The notes: a model not told the origin generated them from the sequence alone. DNA of 64,000 nt from Coix lacryma-jobi var. lacryma-jobi (GCA_009763385.1 CM019824.1:159396474-159460473), one strand, 5' to 3'; counted from the stretch's first letter, positions 26,201 through 37,860 are shown. Made by a program: numbers and translations.

Positions 26201-27801
26201 ACTGTTGTTGCACAGACACTGCCGCACATCTGGTCCACGGTTTTCTTGGGAATCGGTAGTTGGATAAAGAGTTCAGAAGTACTATTAGGTATGATCAACC
26301 TGACTGTTCTATGCAAGGCATCTAACACAGCTTTATGCTGGTACATCCAGTTCATCCCTAGGATCACATCTATATCCTGATCCTTGATTACTATCATATT
26401 AGTGGGATAAGTATGCCCGGCAAACTCTACGGGCACCTGATGCGCCACTTCCTTTGTATATAAACGATCTCCAGGTGTGTGTATAAGGAAATTTTCTTGT
26501 GCTTCCCCAGTGGGTATATGATGCTTTTCAACAAAACTCTTACTGATAAAAGTATACGATGCACCAGAATCAAATAGTAATACGACAAGATGGCGAGCGA
26601 CTGAAAACATACCCATCATGACAGGTTCCCCTTCAGGAATATCGGCTGCTTGCGCATAATACACCCGGCCAGTCTTCTGGACGGTCTTATTCTTCTGATT
26701 ATTATTGCGGCCTTGATTCTGCTGTGGTTGTTGTTGTGGCCGCTGCTGGAAATTCTGACTACCTGGTCCTTGCGGAGTATTTGGAATACTCTTCTTGGGA
26801 TACGGGCAATTACGGGAGAAATGGCCCGGTTTCCCACAGTTATAGCATGGGTAGTTGTGGTTCTAGGGAGTTTGGGTTCGAATGCCAAGGGCATTCGGCT
26901 GTCGTGGATAGTTAGGGTTCACAATAGTTCTAGCAGATGACTGCTGTGAGCTGGCTTGTTGTTGTTGGGGTGGACGGTTGTGCTGGACTGGGTGGTAAAT
27001 GATACGCTGGCGCATCTTATTGCCACCAAACGATCCGGTTGAACCCCCACCCTTCCTCTTCTTCGCTTCAAGATGCTTGAAATGCTTTTCTTCTACAGAT
27101 ATAGCTTTATTCACCGCATCATTGAAGGAAATATTCTCGTCACACATTGCTAGCAGCTTCTGCATCTTCGTATTCAGCCCCCTCATGAAGCAACTGCGCT
27201 TCTTGCCATCGGTGTTCACATGATCCAGAGCATACTGAGACAGATGATTAAACTTGCCAATATACTGCTGTACTGGCTGATCCCCTTGCCTGAGGGCTAA
27301 GAACTCTTCGGCCTTCATCCGCATCACACCCGCCGGAATGTAGTGAGCTTTGAAAGCTCTCGAGAACTCATCCCAGGTAATGCGGTGTCCTGGAGCTTGG
27401 GCAGCTTCAAAGTTTGCCCACCAAGTCCCCGCAGCTCCCCTCAACTGCTAGGCTGCGAAGGATGGCTTCTGAGTTTCAGTGCAGTGGATTAGCTCAAACT
27501 TCTGATTCATAGTACGGAGCCAATCTGCAGCTTCTAAAGGCTCATCAGCCTTTGTGAATACCGGCGGCCTGGTTTCTATGAAATTCTGATAAGTACTTTC
27601 CTGGACCTGCTGGTGATGTCGGCCACGCTGTCCATGCGGTGCATTCTGAGCCAGGCCCTGCAGCAAACGTGCATTTTCTGTGGTGGCCTGCATAAGTGCA
27701 GCAATGGCTTCTGCCAGTGTTGGTGGAACTGGGGGTGCGTGGGGGACACCCTCCCCATCATGAGGCGAACCAATCCCATTAGCAGCACGGGTACGAGGCA
27801 T
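23278..27801 (-). pseudogene. Gypsy-2 gag-pol: one continuous frame with five nonsense codons
   Basis: From the ATG at 27801 to the stop at 23278-23280 all segments share one frame, with no frameshift. In-frame stops lie at 27448-27450, 26863-26865, 24958-24960 and 24058-24060 (TAG) and 24631-24633 (TGA). Domains in order are Gag (27801-26870), a CX2CX4HX4C zinc knuckle CYNCGKPGHFSRNC just after the second stop (about 26850), aspartic protease LFDSGAS (about 26570), RT with FIDD (about 25625), RNase H (DASGIG, TDHKSL), integrase zinc finger and core (DRGTQF near 24150) and a C-terminal chromodomain (FYKVQWSQHSEEEATWE) before 23278. Length and order are those of a full chromovirus polyprotein. 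Inactive because of the stops. Confidence 0.92.
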
Positions 27802-28001
27802 CTGCTCATAAATAAACCAACTTTATTGATTTCTGGATTATGATACAAAAACAGTAACTGCTTACACACTCATGTTACATTATTCATGCATAACAGACTG
27901 ATACATGGTTCACTAGCTTAAGATTGTATTAAGCTAACTATTACACAGCCCTTACCCCCTAGGGTTCAAGATCCACGCCTGACACTCTAGTGGGAGACGA
28001 C

Positions 28002-28550
28002 TCACTCGTCACCCTCACTCTCACTGTCACTGTCATCAGCAGACTCAACCACATCAGGATCTTCCTCACTCTGCCCATCTACCTCTTCATCATCAGTGAG
28101 CGTACCCATCTCATCTTCCACTGCATTTGGAGGTGGAGGTGGATGGAGTTGATCATACAGCACATGGACTTCCTCATGCAACTGGTCATTGAATGCTTCT
28201 ATATCCGTTACATACGCCTCCAACTCATGCAGACGGGCTAAAGCGGCATCTTCTCGCTGCCAAGCGGTGTTCCGTTCTCCAAGCATTTTAGTCATGAGTT
28301 TTTCTGCATTGACCACGCTTCTGTTAGCCCCCTTCAGCTTGATTTTCATGCCTCCGGCTTTGGCAAGTGCTAAACTCTTCTCCCGAGAGGTGGTGGCCAA
28401 TTGAGATTTCAACTCACGGACCTCTGCCCGTAAGTCCTCATTGATCTCCTGACCCCTGCTGGACTCTTCCTCCTTGCGGGATGCGAGTTGGTGCATGGGT
28501 ACACCATGAGGACCCGTACTCTTACGAGGTGTCTGCTTGTCACGTGGCAT
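28002..28550 (-). CDS. Extra ORF upstream of gag with histone H3-tail-like N-terminus, coiled coil and acidic tail (Gypsy-2)
   Basis: 182 codons, intact. After Met the N-terminus PRDKQTPRKSTG matches H3 residues 1-12 at nine positions (R2, K4, Q5, T6, R8, K9, S10, T11 and G12), and HQLASRK follows where H3 has KQLATKAARK. Residues about 30-130 are a Glu/Lys/Leu-rich probable coiled coil, ending in a DQLHEEVHVLYDQLHP block shared with Gypsy-1. A poly-Pro turn and an acidic Asp/Glu/Ser tail follow. It lies between PBS and gag, 200 bp upstream of the gag ATG on the same strand. The start is well placed because the similarity begins at residue 2. Function unknown; histone mimicry is inference. 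Confidence 0.82.
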   Translation of the reverse strand: MPRDKQTPRKSTGPHGVPMHQLASRKEEESSRGQEINEDLRAEVRELKSQLATTSREKSLALAKAGGMKIKLKGANRSVVNAEKLMTKMLGERNTAWQREDAALARLHELEAYVTDIEAFNDQLHEEVHVLYDQLHPPPPPNAVEDEMGTLTDDEEVDGQSEEDPDVVESADDSDSESEGDE

Positions 28551-28940
28551 CCTGGTGAGGTAAGATTTTGAATTAGGCAGATAAAGGAAAATACTTTTTG
28601 GATAGCAAGAAAGGATTGGATTCTAACCCTTACCCAACTATACCACTTATCATAAGTTGATTAAGCATGATGCATGAAACGTACTTACGCATAAAGCATA
28701 TAAAATTTAAATTATACTCCATTACATAGGAGTAGAAATTTAACAACAATTTCAAATTAAGGCTTAACTTAACATGCTGCTCCACTTAACAATCTACGAT
28801 CTACTATTTTAAAGACAAAACATAGATCGAAGAGCATGAATAGGGTAAGTCAAGAGCATTTTGGTACCAAACTAAATTTTCAATTAGTTTTGACTCAAAT
28901 CATTTTGAAGTTTTGCAACAATACTCCAAGACTGCTGCAA

Positions 28941-28957
28941 TGATCGCTCTGATACTA
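28941..28957 (-). other. Primer-binding site of Gypsy-2
   Basis: On the minus strand CTAGTATCAGAGC follows the LTR end at 28960. This is the tRNA-Met complement TGGTATCAGAGC with one or two changes. Confidence 0.75.
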
Positions 28958-28959
28958 GC

Positions 28960-31900
28960 TGTGATGGAACCTCCTGAATTATTAAGGCCCACGTGTACCT
29001 GTCCTTGTCCTACAGACCTCGGACAGACATACACTGTGCCCAATAACCCAAAAGACCCACCACGTGTCATCGGGTAACCTGACTCATCCATGTTTCCTTA
29101 CACTCCCAGGATCATTGCAAGAGTCATGCAGTATTACAACATTTCACAAATAATATACATCAGAGATAAGAGTGTGGAAGTATTACACCATAAGTTTTAC
29201 AAACCAGTTGTTCAAACTCACATCGTCATTACAAACCATAGTTTCAAACTTTAACCTAGGTAGTGGAAGTAGCATTAATAAAACTGTATAGCACACAAAC
29301 AACCCCGCCTAAGGGTTGCATTACTCCTCCTCGGACACGTCCTCCTCTATGACGGTCACGCAACAAGCCTCAAAGCAAGGCTGCTCCTGAACGTCACCTG
29401 CAACAGGGGATTAACAAACCCTGAGTACAAGGGTACTCAACAAGGCTTACCCGACAAGAGAAGAGAAGAACCAGGTATGCTGGTTTGGGTAGGCTCAAGA
29501 GTACTTTTCATTTGCATAAAATCTTACTAAAGTAATCCTAGATCCCAAATTTTACTTAATCATATAAGTACTTGGTAAGAATTGAAAGTGAACACTAATG
29601 AAAGATCATTGTCATTCTTTCTTACATCAATTCCATTTTATTCTACGGCGCGGGTCGAAAGATTGAGTCTCCTTAACCGAGGAGCACGACGATTCGAACC
29701 GATTCAACCAGATCTGGGAGTTTTCCACGATCATACGATATATGTAGACCCTAGATCACACATATACCAACCCCAACCTCGGATCCTCCAAACAAGACCG
29801 GGTCCGCGCCACCTGAGAGTACTCGTACACCTCCAATCCGGGACTTTAACCCACGAAGGTAGCTAGTACTCCCGCCATCTCTCCACTCCCAGTGCGCGAT
29901 TAGCCATTCTCATTTAAGAACCACCAAGGCAGAGCTTACCGTAGCATATGATCGGTACTTCACAGTTTCTCAATCTAGCAGGCCAACAACGGTTAACCCT
30001 ATTCCGACACATCCGGGTCACCCTACACCAACACAAGGTTCTATGCATGTGCCCGTCTGGTCTTAACCATCATTCTTTCTCATTATCATTCCAAAACGAT
30101 AAGTATCGAAACCATTTATCATAAGCTTCATAAAGCAAGACTAAGCATTTCTATCATTTGCATAAAGCATGTATCAAGGAATGATATATCGATAACAAGG
30201 TAGACCATGCATCAACAGGTTTAAAACATTTATTTGATAAACATCTAATGCATCAGGTTATCGAGAGTAAGTGTAATTGTAAATCAAAGGAAATGGTTAA
30301 ATGAACCGGGGCTTGCCTTCGTTGACCGAAAAAGTTGGGAACTCCTGATAGTCCGGATCAACAGGACACTCCGAACTCCCTGGACCAACCTCGTCCGGAC
30401 AATCGACCCCTTCAGAAACTACACGATAAAGGAGTGCATGTATGATGAGATGCTCATGCCATGATCATGGTAAAGATGGAAATTTTCGAAGCTAGAAACA
30501 TTTATCTTGTAACAACTTTCCATTACGGTACAGTTGCAAACCAACAAAGCCAATTTGTATAAACATACATGGTTATATGAGTGAAGCTTATCTGCATCAA
30601 GCAGCAGATCAAGATAATTCACGTATCTTAACCTTCAATTCTACCATAAAAAGACTTTGGTTTTCATGTTAAACAACATTGCTTATTCATAAAGAAAGCA
30701 ATTTAATTAGCATGAAATCAAGTTGGGAAGTAAACTATGCTTAAATTAGTTCAAACTTTTTACACAGATTGGTTATGTTCCCAACAGTGTATAAAATAAA
30801 TTTCAGCATTTTTGGATTTAAACTCGATTTTATAAAAATCATTGAATACATATTCAAGAATTAAAAGGCATAATATTTACTACAAAACAGTATACAGAAA
30901 CATGTATATATTATATTTTTCATAAAAACTACACATTTTATAGAGCATGTACAAATTTTTCCATGATTTTTGGATCAACAGATTAATTCATACAAAAATA
31001 ACAAAACCAGCATTAGTATGCACATATCAGAAAATAGATTAAAGCGTTTAAAAAAATAAAAACCTCGTTAGGCCGAAACCGGCCCACTCGGCCCAACCCA
31101 CGCGCAAGCCGGCCCAACTCGGGCCTGCCCGCGCTTGCACAGCCAACTTTGCAGAAAAGCCCTCCGACTTTAAACAAACTACAACTAAGTCCTCGTCACT
31201 GTTAGGCACTATTCAACTCAGTCTGGGACTTTGCACTTAGGCCCTCGGGTTTAATCGAATTCTCGTCGACACGTCCCCGACTCCATAGCCGACGGCGGCG
31301 AGCTTCGGCTCGCGCACGCCGGAGCAACGCGACCCCCTCCGGCCAAACTAACCGGCTCAGCGCCTACCCCTAGACCTCACGACTCCGAGGAACCCTCAAA
31401 CTTCCTCCCTCGACCTCTCTCCCAACCCTGGCGACGATAGCGGCGGACGCGACGGCACGGCGGCGGCACGCCGGCCAACTGGGAGCCCTACTTCACCTAC
31501 GGACGTACACATCAGCACCAGGGGCTCACCGCGACTCTAGCAGGCCAGACCTCCAAGGCTGACGCGGTTCCGAACAGCGAGGACGACGACGATGGCGAAA
31601 ACCAGCGGTGCGGCTCGACGACGACGACCCGTTCCGGCTGCGTCAGAGGGAGGCAAGAGCAAGGACATGGTGTTAGAGCATCAGGAAGAGATGAGGAAGC
31701 GATAACAAGACTCAGGTGAGGACGAAAGGACTCCGAGCTCGCTGACCACGGTGGCGGCGTCGATGGCGGTGTCGGGTACCGGAGACGAGGAAGACGGCCA
31801 CGTCGGGCGATTGCGGGGGCGAGCGAGGCTGCGACCTAGCTCCACAGCTCCGCAACAACGAGGCGAACACGGTGACGCGGTTAAACGGGACGGACGAGCG

Positions 31901-32986
31901 CTCACGCGGCCGGCGTAGATAAGCAGAGGAACGGCGGCGGCGGCGAGCAAGCAGAGGAGAAGGAAGAAACACGGCGCTTCTGGAGGATAAAAGAGAAGAC
32001 GAAGAGGGCAGCGGCGTGTTGCACGCGCGCGCGAAGCTAGCAGGCAGCTCGCTGGCACGGCGCATGCGCCCCAGCGCGAGCGCGGCGCGGGCGAAGCAGC
32101 TCGCTGGCGCGCTCCAGACAGTTCCCCTCGCCGGCACTGTTCCTTGCTCCTCTCCCCCTTTCTGAAATTTGAAATTACTTTTGAAATTTGAACTATACTT
32201 TAAGTTTTGCCAAACTATGAAATGTAGAGTTTGAAAAAATTGTACAACTTTGCTTTAACACCCTTTGGCTGATTTCAACTGGAAGTGGGTCAATTTGATC
32301 AAAACAGTTCAAAACAACTTCAAATTGAAAATTTGAAAAGGGGACAGATTTAGGGTTTTGCAGTAGAAGTAAAATTACTTTTGATTTTGCATTGACACTT
32401 GAAAAATAGTCAATGTATGAAAGGTTCATTTTGAATTTCTCTACAACTTTGATGTAGACCTCCAACTCAGATTCCAAATAATTTTTGAAATGAAAGTTTA
32501 AAGTAAAAGGTGACCATTTCCAGGGTTTGAGTAAATTCAAAATTACTTTAAATTTTGTACAGAAACTTTGAAAACTTTGAATACCAAAGTTGTACCTCTT
32601 CTCAAGATCTACCAAAAAGTTTTTAGGGTCAACCCCTAACTATGCATAGATTTTGAGTTAACTAAAAAGGGCTAATTAACTTATATAGAATTTAATGAAT
32701 TTCCCATTTTTAAGCTACATAACTTTTATATTCCTTTGAATTGTTGAACTTGGATTCATGCCTTTATATGACTTTAGTCAAATGGGAATGAACACAAGTT
32801 ACTTCATAATGACATTCTAAATTAGGTTCATGAGCTGCATCACAAGCATATAAACAGAGATGCTCACATATTAGGAATTAAACTTATTTTAGTGAATGCA
32901 TCTCAAAGTGAGCTAGCATATGATGCTATGAGATGCTTATGATGACATGGCAACATTTTATTCATGTAAACACCTGAGGTGTTACA
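28960..32986 (-). repeat. Gypsy-2 5' LTR (right in the window)
   Basis: Partner of 19116-23142. It begins TGTGATGGAACC on the + strand and ends GTGTTACA. Confidence 0.92.
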
Positions 32987-32991
32987 GTGAG
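32987..32991. repeat. Target-site duplication GTGAG, right copy (Gypsy-2)
   Basis: Partner of 19111-19115. Confidence 0.9.
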
Positions 32992-33950
32992 CTGAGCTAT
33001 TTTTTGAATGGTGAATATGCTTAACAAACATAAAACTTGAAAATGTTCACCATTGAGATATGCAACTAGCATGTGTAGGATATGTTGAATACACTCGTGC
33101 TTCTCATATATGCTAGGTTGCTATGTCTCTAGTTCTGAGTCTGTCACTTGCTTGGTATGTTCATATTCTGTTTAAAATCTGAACCAAGTTTTAAGTGAAT
33201 TGAAAAGATCGAGATGGGATTGCTTGTCAACACATCACAGTTTTGAGACTGTTTCTCATTGCACTTTGAGTTAAACTTGAGGTGTGTAGTGTATGACCGA
33301 AACTATTGCCTTAAACTTCTGATTGCTTCTGCATAGGCTTCGCACAGTTGAAAAGTTAGGCAATGACAAGCTTTCAACCTCTCGCAATCACATGCTAAAT
33401 TCTGAACTTGTGCTATTTCACTGCTACAACTCTGATCTAAAATTTGAAATCACAAGTTATACTTCATTCTATAGCATGATGGTTGAACCTTGCTAGGGGT
33501 AGTTCACCTTGTATACATGTTTAGCACTTGTTTGACTTCCTGTCTATACTTGTCTAGTGCTATTTTGATGGTGAATACCTTTTGGCTAAAACTGCTCACT
33601 TTGCTCGTATGTTCATATTTCATATTTAGTGATCAGTCTGAGCCTTTGCTAGCTTGTATGCTTTTCAGTGAGTCGTTGGAGCTATACTGTTTAGAGCATC
33701 TTTGCATTTTCTTGACTATATTCCTGAAGCTGCTAACTTGCATTATGACTCATATGCATTTTGGAAGGGGGAGCACTTCTCTTGTTGGCACTTTTGATGG
33801 TGCATTTTCTAAGGGGAATAAAATCGTTTTCAGTTCCTATTTGCTTGATGGTGCATTTTCAACTAAGGGGGAGAAAATTTGGACAAATCATGCCTCCCAT
33901 GTTTCACTAAGGGGAGAGGAATCGGTTGTGTGCACCATGCAAGGGGGAGT
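32992..33950 (+). other. Copia post-pol spacer with repeated purine tracts
   Basis: No convincing gene is seen; the open frame 33490-33954 is hydrophobic and unsupported. AAGGGGGAG-type tracts occur near 33764, 33865, 33909 and 33941, and a GATGGTGCATTTTC motif is repeated near 33797 and 33847. Multiple purine tracts before the 3' LTR are usual in SIRE-like elements. The last one (33941) is the likely polypurine primer. Confidence 0.6.
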
Positions 33951-34103
33951 TTGAGTTTGCTCGTGCTGAATTTTTGAATTTTCCAATTGGTTCGGAGCGC
34001 TTTGCTAGTTGTGTTGAGCCTTTGCCTCTATCTTGAGGGACTAGCAGTCGCATCTTTGTTTTAGTTGGGTTCAGTTGGTATCGAGTTTTTCAGTTGATGG
34101 TTT

Positions 34104-34326
34104 CCAGGTTTGGGCCTCAAAACCTGGGTGCTGATGGTTTCCGAGTTTGGCCACAAAACTCGGGCCGAGGACGGTTTCCAGGTTTGGGCCTCAAAACCTG
34201 GGTGCTACGGGTTTGCTGAGTTTGGGCCACAAAACTCAGGCTACGTGGGCTGGTTTCCCGGTTTGGGCCTCAAAACCGGGGGTTGGCTGTGAAGGCTGGT
34301 TTCCCGGTTTGGGCCACAAAACCGGG
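34104..34326 (+). repeat. Six stem-loop array, 3' LTR copy
   Basis: Units lie at 34104-34127, 34141-34163, 34178-34201, 34216-34239, 34257-34280 and 34303-34326. All six have perfect or near-perfect arms. The arm sequences differ between units but stay complementary within each unit. Confidence 0.88.
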
Positions 34327-35126
34327 GGTGCGACGTCCAGGAAAAGGACGCAGAGCGGTGGCGGCACGTGGTGGCAATCTGTGAGGTTGCGTCGAGGCAA
34401 CACTACCAGTTGTGCGGGCGTGGCCATCGGATCCACCTACCTTCAAGTTGGTCCAGAATAACCTTAGGGTTTAGCTGGTTCGCTCTGTAAGTAGTTAGGG
34501 GTAGAGTGGGAATTAGGAATAGTTAGAATTAGGATAAGTAGGGGGAGACACCCACCTCCCCATCTATCTCAGTCATTTGCTCTTTGCACTTAGGGTTTCC
34601 TGCTCTCTGAATCCCCTGCTGTTGCTAGCTGAGATCCGCAGAGAACCATACCTCTGTGTACTGGAGATTTTGAGGAAGTGAGGTCGTAACCTAACTGTTG
34701 TAGCGTGTGGTAGCCACACGATTGCAGATCGATGACTTGATTCGCGTTTTGTTCGTGTTCTTCGCGTTCTTCGTTTCTCCGTGATTTTCCCGTCACTCGA
34801 TCTCCCTCTCTAGTGCGTCTTTGCGAAATCCGTTTGAATCATCTTGTTCTTTATTGTGAGGAGATCATTTCCACCAAAGGAATTCATCTAACTCCTCACG
34901 AACAAGTAGATCGGCTTGATTTCATTTTCGTGGCGCTTTTTCGTTCTTGATCTTCCCCTTTCGATTTCCCAGTGATTGAATCGTTTTGAGCGGATGATTT
35001 CTTGGGGATAGTCTCCTAACTACCCCGTGATCATCTTCTCCAAGTTTGGGAATGTGGGATTTTGATTTGGATCTAATTTGGAGAGATTTGGAGAGGAGGC
35101 GACTGAAATCGCCCTCTCTGCTCGTT

Positions 35127-35389
35127 GGCGGACAGTCCGCGGTTTTGACCGGCGGACAGTCCGCGCGTCGGGACTCAGCCGAGCAGTGGTTGTGTGTCTC
35201 GGTGAACAGTACCAAAGTTTGACCGGCGGACAGTCCGCCGTTGGTTTTCGCGGACAGTCCGGGGACTGTCCAGGGGACTTCAGCAGCAGTGCGGTTTTGC
35301 TCTTTTGGCCGGCGGACAGTCCGTGACCTGAGCCCGGACAGTCCGCCACTGGGCAGATAGTCCGCGATCGTACCGGCGGACAGTCCGGG
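35127..35389 (+). repeat. GGACAGTCC palindrome array, 3' LTR copy
   Basis: Counterpart of 1394-1654, with about eight units on a GGCGGACAGTCCGC theme. Confidence 0.85.
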
Positions 35390-35589
35390 ATCCTGCTGTA
35401 GCCTCCGGCTTAGTGCGTTTGCTCTCCCGGCTTGTTCGCTTGGTTTCTGGACTTCTCGTTTGGCCTTGTAGTTGACCAAGGAACCTCTCTAGGTATCTTT
35501 GCTACTTGTTAGCATCGGTATTTGGGGATCTCTCGACGTAGCCATCTATCTACGTTCGGGACTTGGTTTTTGAGGGGCGAACTTGATCC

Positions 35590-35629
35590 GGCACGCACTT
35601 CACAAGTTCAAATCAGCATGCATGATCCG
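35590..35629 (+). repeat. 40-bp insert in the 3' LTR, inverted match to 40928-40967
   Basis: The 5' LTR has only a few bases here (about 1853-1865). The 3' LTR tract is an exact reverse complement of 40928-40967. Confidence 0.85.
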
Positions 35630-35834
35630 CGTTTTGGTTTGCTATCGCTTTGTGGTGCCTCGCTGTGATCCTAGGGATCATCCACCCTCTTCCAAGGATC
35701 GTGGGCATCACGTTCTCGGTCGTAACTTTTGGGGGTTGATTTTGGGACAATCGGCCAAAGTTTCGAAAGAATTTTTTGAGCTCCCATTCAACCCCCCCCT
35801 TTGGTCGCCTTGCTAGTGCATTCTTGGTCCTTCA

Positions 35835-36591
35835 AACCTTAAGAATAATAAGAACAATAGCTCAAACTTAAATATAGATATCGATTACCGAAACAATCGT
35901 TGAAGCAAGTTGATGAAGAACTTGAATCCACAGGTACAAGATGAAGAAGTTGATCTGACAGGCCGGAGCTCCTTCTTGATCTCTTCCTCTCTCTCTCTTC
36001 TAGTTCTAGAATAAGACTAGGTTCTAATCCTACTAGAGGGGTATCTAGTCTTCTACTTGAAAGCTAACTCTTGAAGTCTCTTCTAGGGTTTCTAATTGAA
36101 GCGTAGTCTTCTGAAGAGGGACCTTCTGTCTGACCTGGGGCCTGGGGGTCTGTTTATATAGCCCTGAGGGATCAACCGCGACCGTTAGATCAAACCGACT
36201 TAACGTAGGGCTGAGATGGATCCTTAAAGGCGGTGGAGGTAGCTTGCAGAAGACGGAAGCCAGCGGCGTCCAGGGGAGACCGACCGGTGGGCCCAGGGGA
36301 CCGGTCGGTCCCACAGGTCAGCCACCTGTGGTGCCCTGCCTCGTGGTGTCTTTAGGTGATCTCTGAAGTCTTCTAGAAGGTTCCTGACTTGACGAATGCG
36401 TTATCTCCCGTCGGTTTCCTTCTAGGGGAAGCCATCGAGGGTTGTTTCCTAATTTAGTCCCTGCGGATTCACAATTCACCAAAACTCGTGGAATTCGTTA
36501 GTTTTAATCCCTATACTAAGGTGGAGTTTATATATTCATCCATTTTCATGCTTAATTGACCCTTAATAATAAGAGTTAATTAGTGTCAACA
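35835..36591 (-). mobile_element. Truncated LTR fragment, minus orientation
   Basis: On the minus strand it starts TGTTGACACTAATTAACTC at 36591. It has a TATA-like CTATATAAAC near 36155 and an inverted GACCGACCGGT / ACCGGTCGGTC pair near 36278-36310. It ends where the Copia LTR begins, so the Copia probably inserted into it. The rest would lie left of the window. Family not determined. Confidence 0.5.
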
Positions 36592-37860
36592 GGTACATTG
36601 TGATCTTGAGAAGAGGTCCTGGGGAGGAGTGTCTTCGTGGGACGAATCCCCGGGATAGAGGTGTTGTGTCAGCACGGGGGCGATGGAAGCCCCGAGGAGG
36701 AGATATCATGTTCACTCCTTAGAACTTATTGCGCTGGGGCTACCGGCCATGGTACCTTCGTGCGCACCACTTGTTCTTGTATGGGCGGGGACCGTTCCTA
36801 CCCCCTGGGCGAAACAATGTCATTACTGCTAGGCTGAAAGGTGATAAGTGTAGGGAGGTAAGGGCTGGATACCCACACCATCCTAAGACAGCGTGGTGTT
36901 TTATTTGGTACGCCAGGATCCACGTCTCACAGTCTCAGCGTTACGGTGGATTTTCGGGGTGCCCCAGGGCTGAGTGGTAGGATGGCATTGTTGCGGATTA
37001 GGGGGAAGTTCGGAATCAGCTTAAACGAGTCGGATTGTCGATGATAGCTAACCTGTGGTTCTAGGCGTACACACTCTGCAGAGTCGATCGATCTATACGC
37101 ATAGCCGTGTCCACGGTCATGGACAACACTATGGTGCTCAAAGTCCCCCGGACTTAGTGAGAGGTGTCCTTTCTTCTTCCCCCCTGGGTTGATAGGTTCG
37201 GTGCTGGCCGTTGAGGCAAGGTACGAGTGGAAGTCGTCCTTGCCGCCTAGAGAGTGAGAGTGTGGTGAGATGTGTGGATGTGTGGACGGGATGGATGGAT
37301 GGATGGCCGTGTGGCCGGATGTTCGGTTGATGACCGAATGGAAGGCCATGTGGCCGGGTATATGGGATAAAACTTGATGACTATATTTATAAAATATTGA
37401 TTACCTGCTTAGGAAAACTACAGCCATAAATAGATTCCTTTTGCTCTACCCTTGCATTCCACATACCACATAGCAAATGCAAGCATAAGATGGGAAAATG
37501 TGGCCAGTACAAACCGTACTGAAAATTAACGACAGATTGGACGACTTCTATCGCGACGATGGTGGAAGCTAGATGGATCAGAGAGTCTCGTTCCTATACG
37601 CAAGTTTGGATAAGAAGACGAAGACGAAGTCTTCGCCCGCTGCTACAACAACTTTGATGATGCCCATGAAGGAGGGGCCTTCACTCGCCGACGCTCTACG
37701 CCGACTCCAGCGTCGTTAGGCGTGCGTTACCGATATAGTTTGTACTAGGTGGTGTTTCCCTTGTGATGTAATGACTTGTAAATCTGTACTATCGCGTTAT
37801 ATGAACTATGGTAACAACTAAATAATGATAATGTGATGGTTTGAGACCTTTTGGACTATC
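36592..37860. mobile_element. Retroelement-derived sequence, probably Gypsy LTR or leader
   Basis: No coding frame. Base composition and style (GC-balanced leader with GTGTCCACGGTCATGGACA near 37108, then an AT-rich end) resemble the second half of the Gypsy-1 LTR, but no end or TSD could be found. ATGGATGG repeats occur near 37285. Confidence 0.4.

Larger units (their letters stand above)
19116..32986 (-). mobile_element. Gypsy-2: Ty3/Gypsy chromovirus (Tekay/Del-like), complete ends, inverted
   Basis: A 13.9 kb element on the minus strand with two LTRs of identical length (19116-23142 and 28960-32986) and a GTGAG duplication. Reading on the minus strand, it has the 5' LTR (right), PBS, H3-tail-like ORF, gag, protease, RT, RNase H, integrase and chromodomain, then polypurine tract and 3' LTR (left). 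Its minus-strand LTR start TGTAACACCTCAGGTG resembles that of Gypsy-1 (TGTAACACCTCTGGTG), so the two families are related. Confidence 0.93.
1..35834 (+). mobile_element. SIRE/Maximus-like Ty1-Copia retrotransposon, split by two nested Gypsy elements
   Basis: Order on the + strand is LTR (1-2070), primer-binding site, gag N-part (2134-3127), nested Gypsy-1, gag C-part (16096-17457), RT and RNase H (17450-18907), nested Gypsy-2, a non-coding post-pol spacer with purine tracts, and a 3' LTR ending at 35834. The 5 bp target duplications of both nested elements let the host be rejoined exactly across them. Copia identity rests on gag and RT/RNase H order and motifs. Protease and integrase are absent: the gag C-terminus runs straight into RT near 17450. 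The 5' end lies beyond the window, so this element's own TSD cannot be checked. The SIRE assignment (long gag with coiled coil, post-pol spacer, long LTR) is by resemblance. Confidence 0.85.
34099..35834 (+). repeat. 3' LTR of the host Copia element (alignable part)
   Basis: Aligns with 371-2070. The left limit is uncertain: the LTR may start just after the purine tract near 33950, but 33950-34098 has no match inside 1-370. It ends GGTCCTTCA at 35834. It holds the better-preserved hairpin array (34104-34326), the GGACAGTCC array (35127-35389) and an extra 40-bp tract at 35590-35629. Confidence 0.85.

Noticed and set aside
33490..33954. 154-codon hydrophobic frame in the Copia post-pol spacer
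   Set aside because: AT-rich random-looking frame with no retroviral Env or other motif. It overlaps the purine tracts.
37280..37325. Microsatellite-based feature (ATGGATGG)
   Set aside because: Only a few units, an ordinary short repeat in retroelement DNA.
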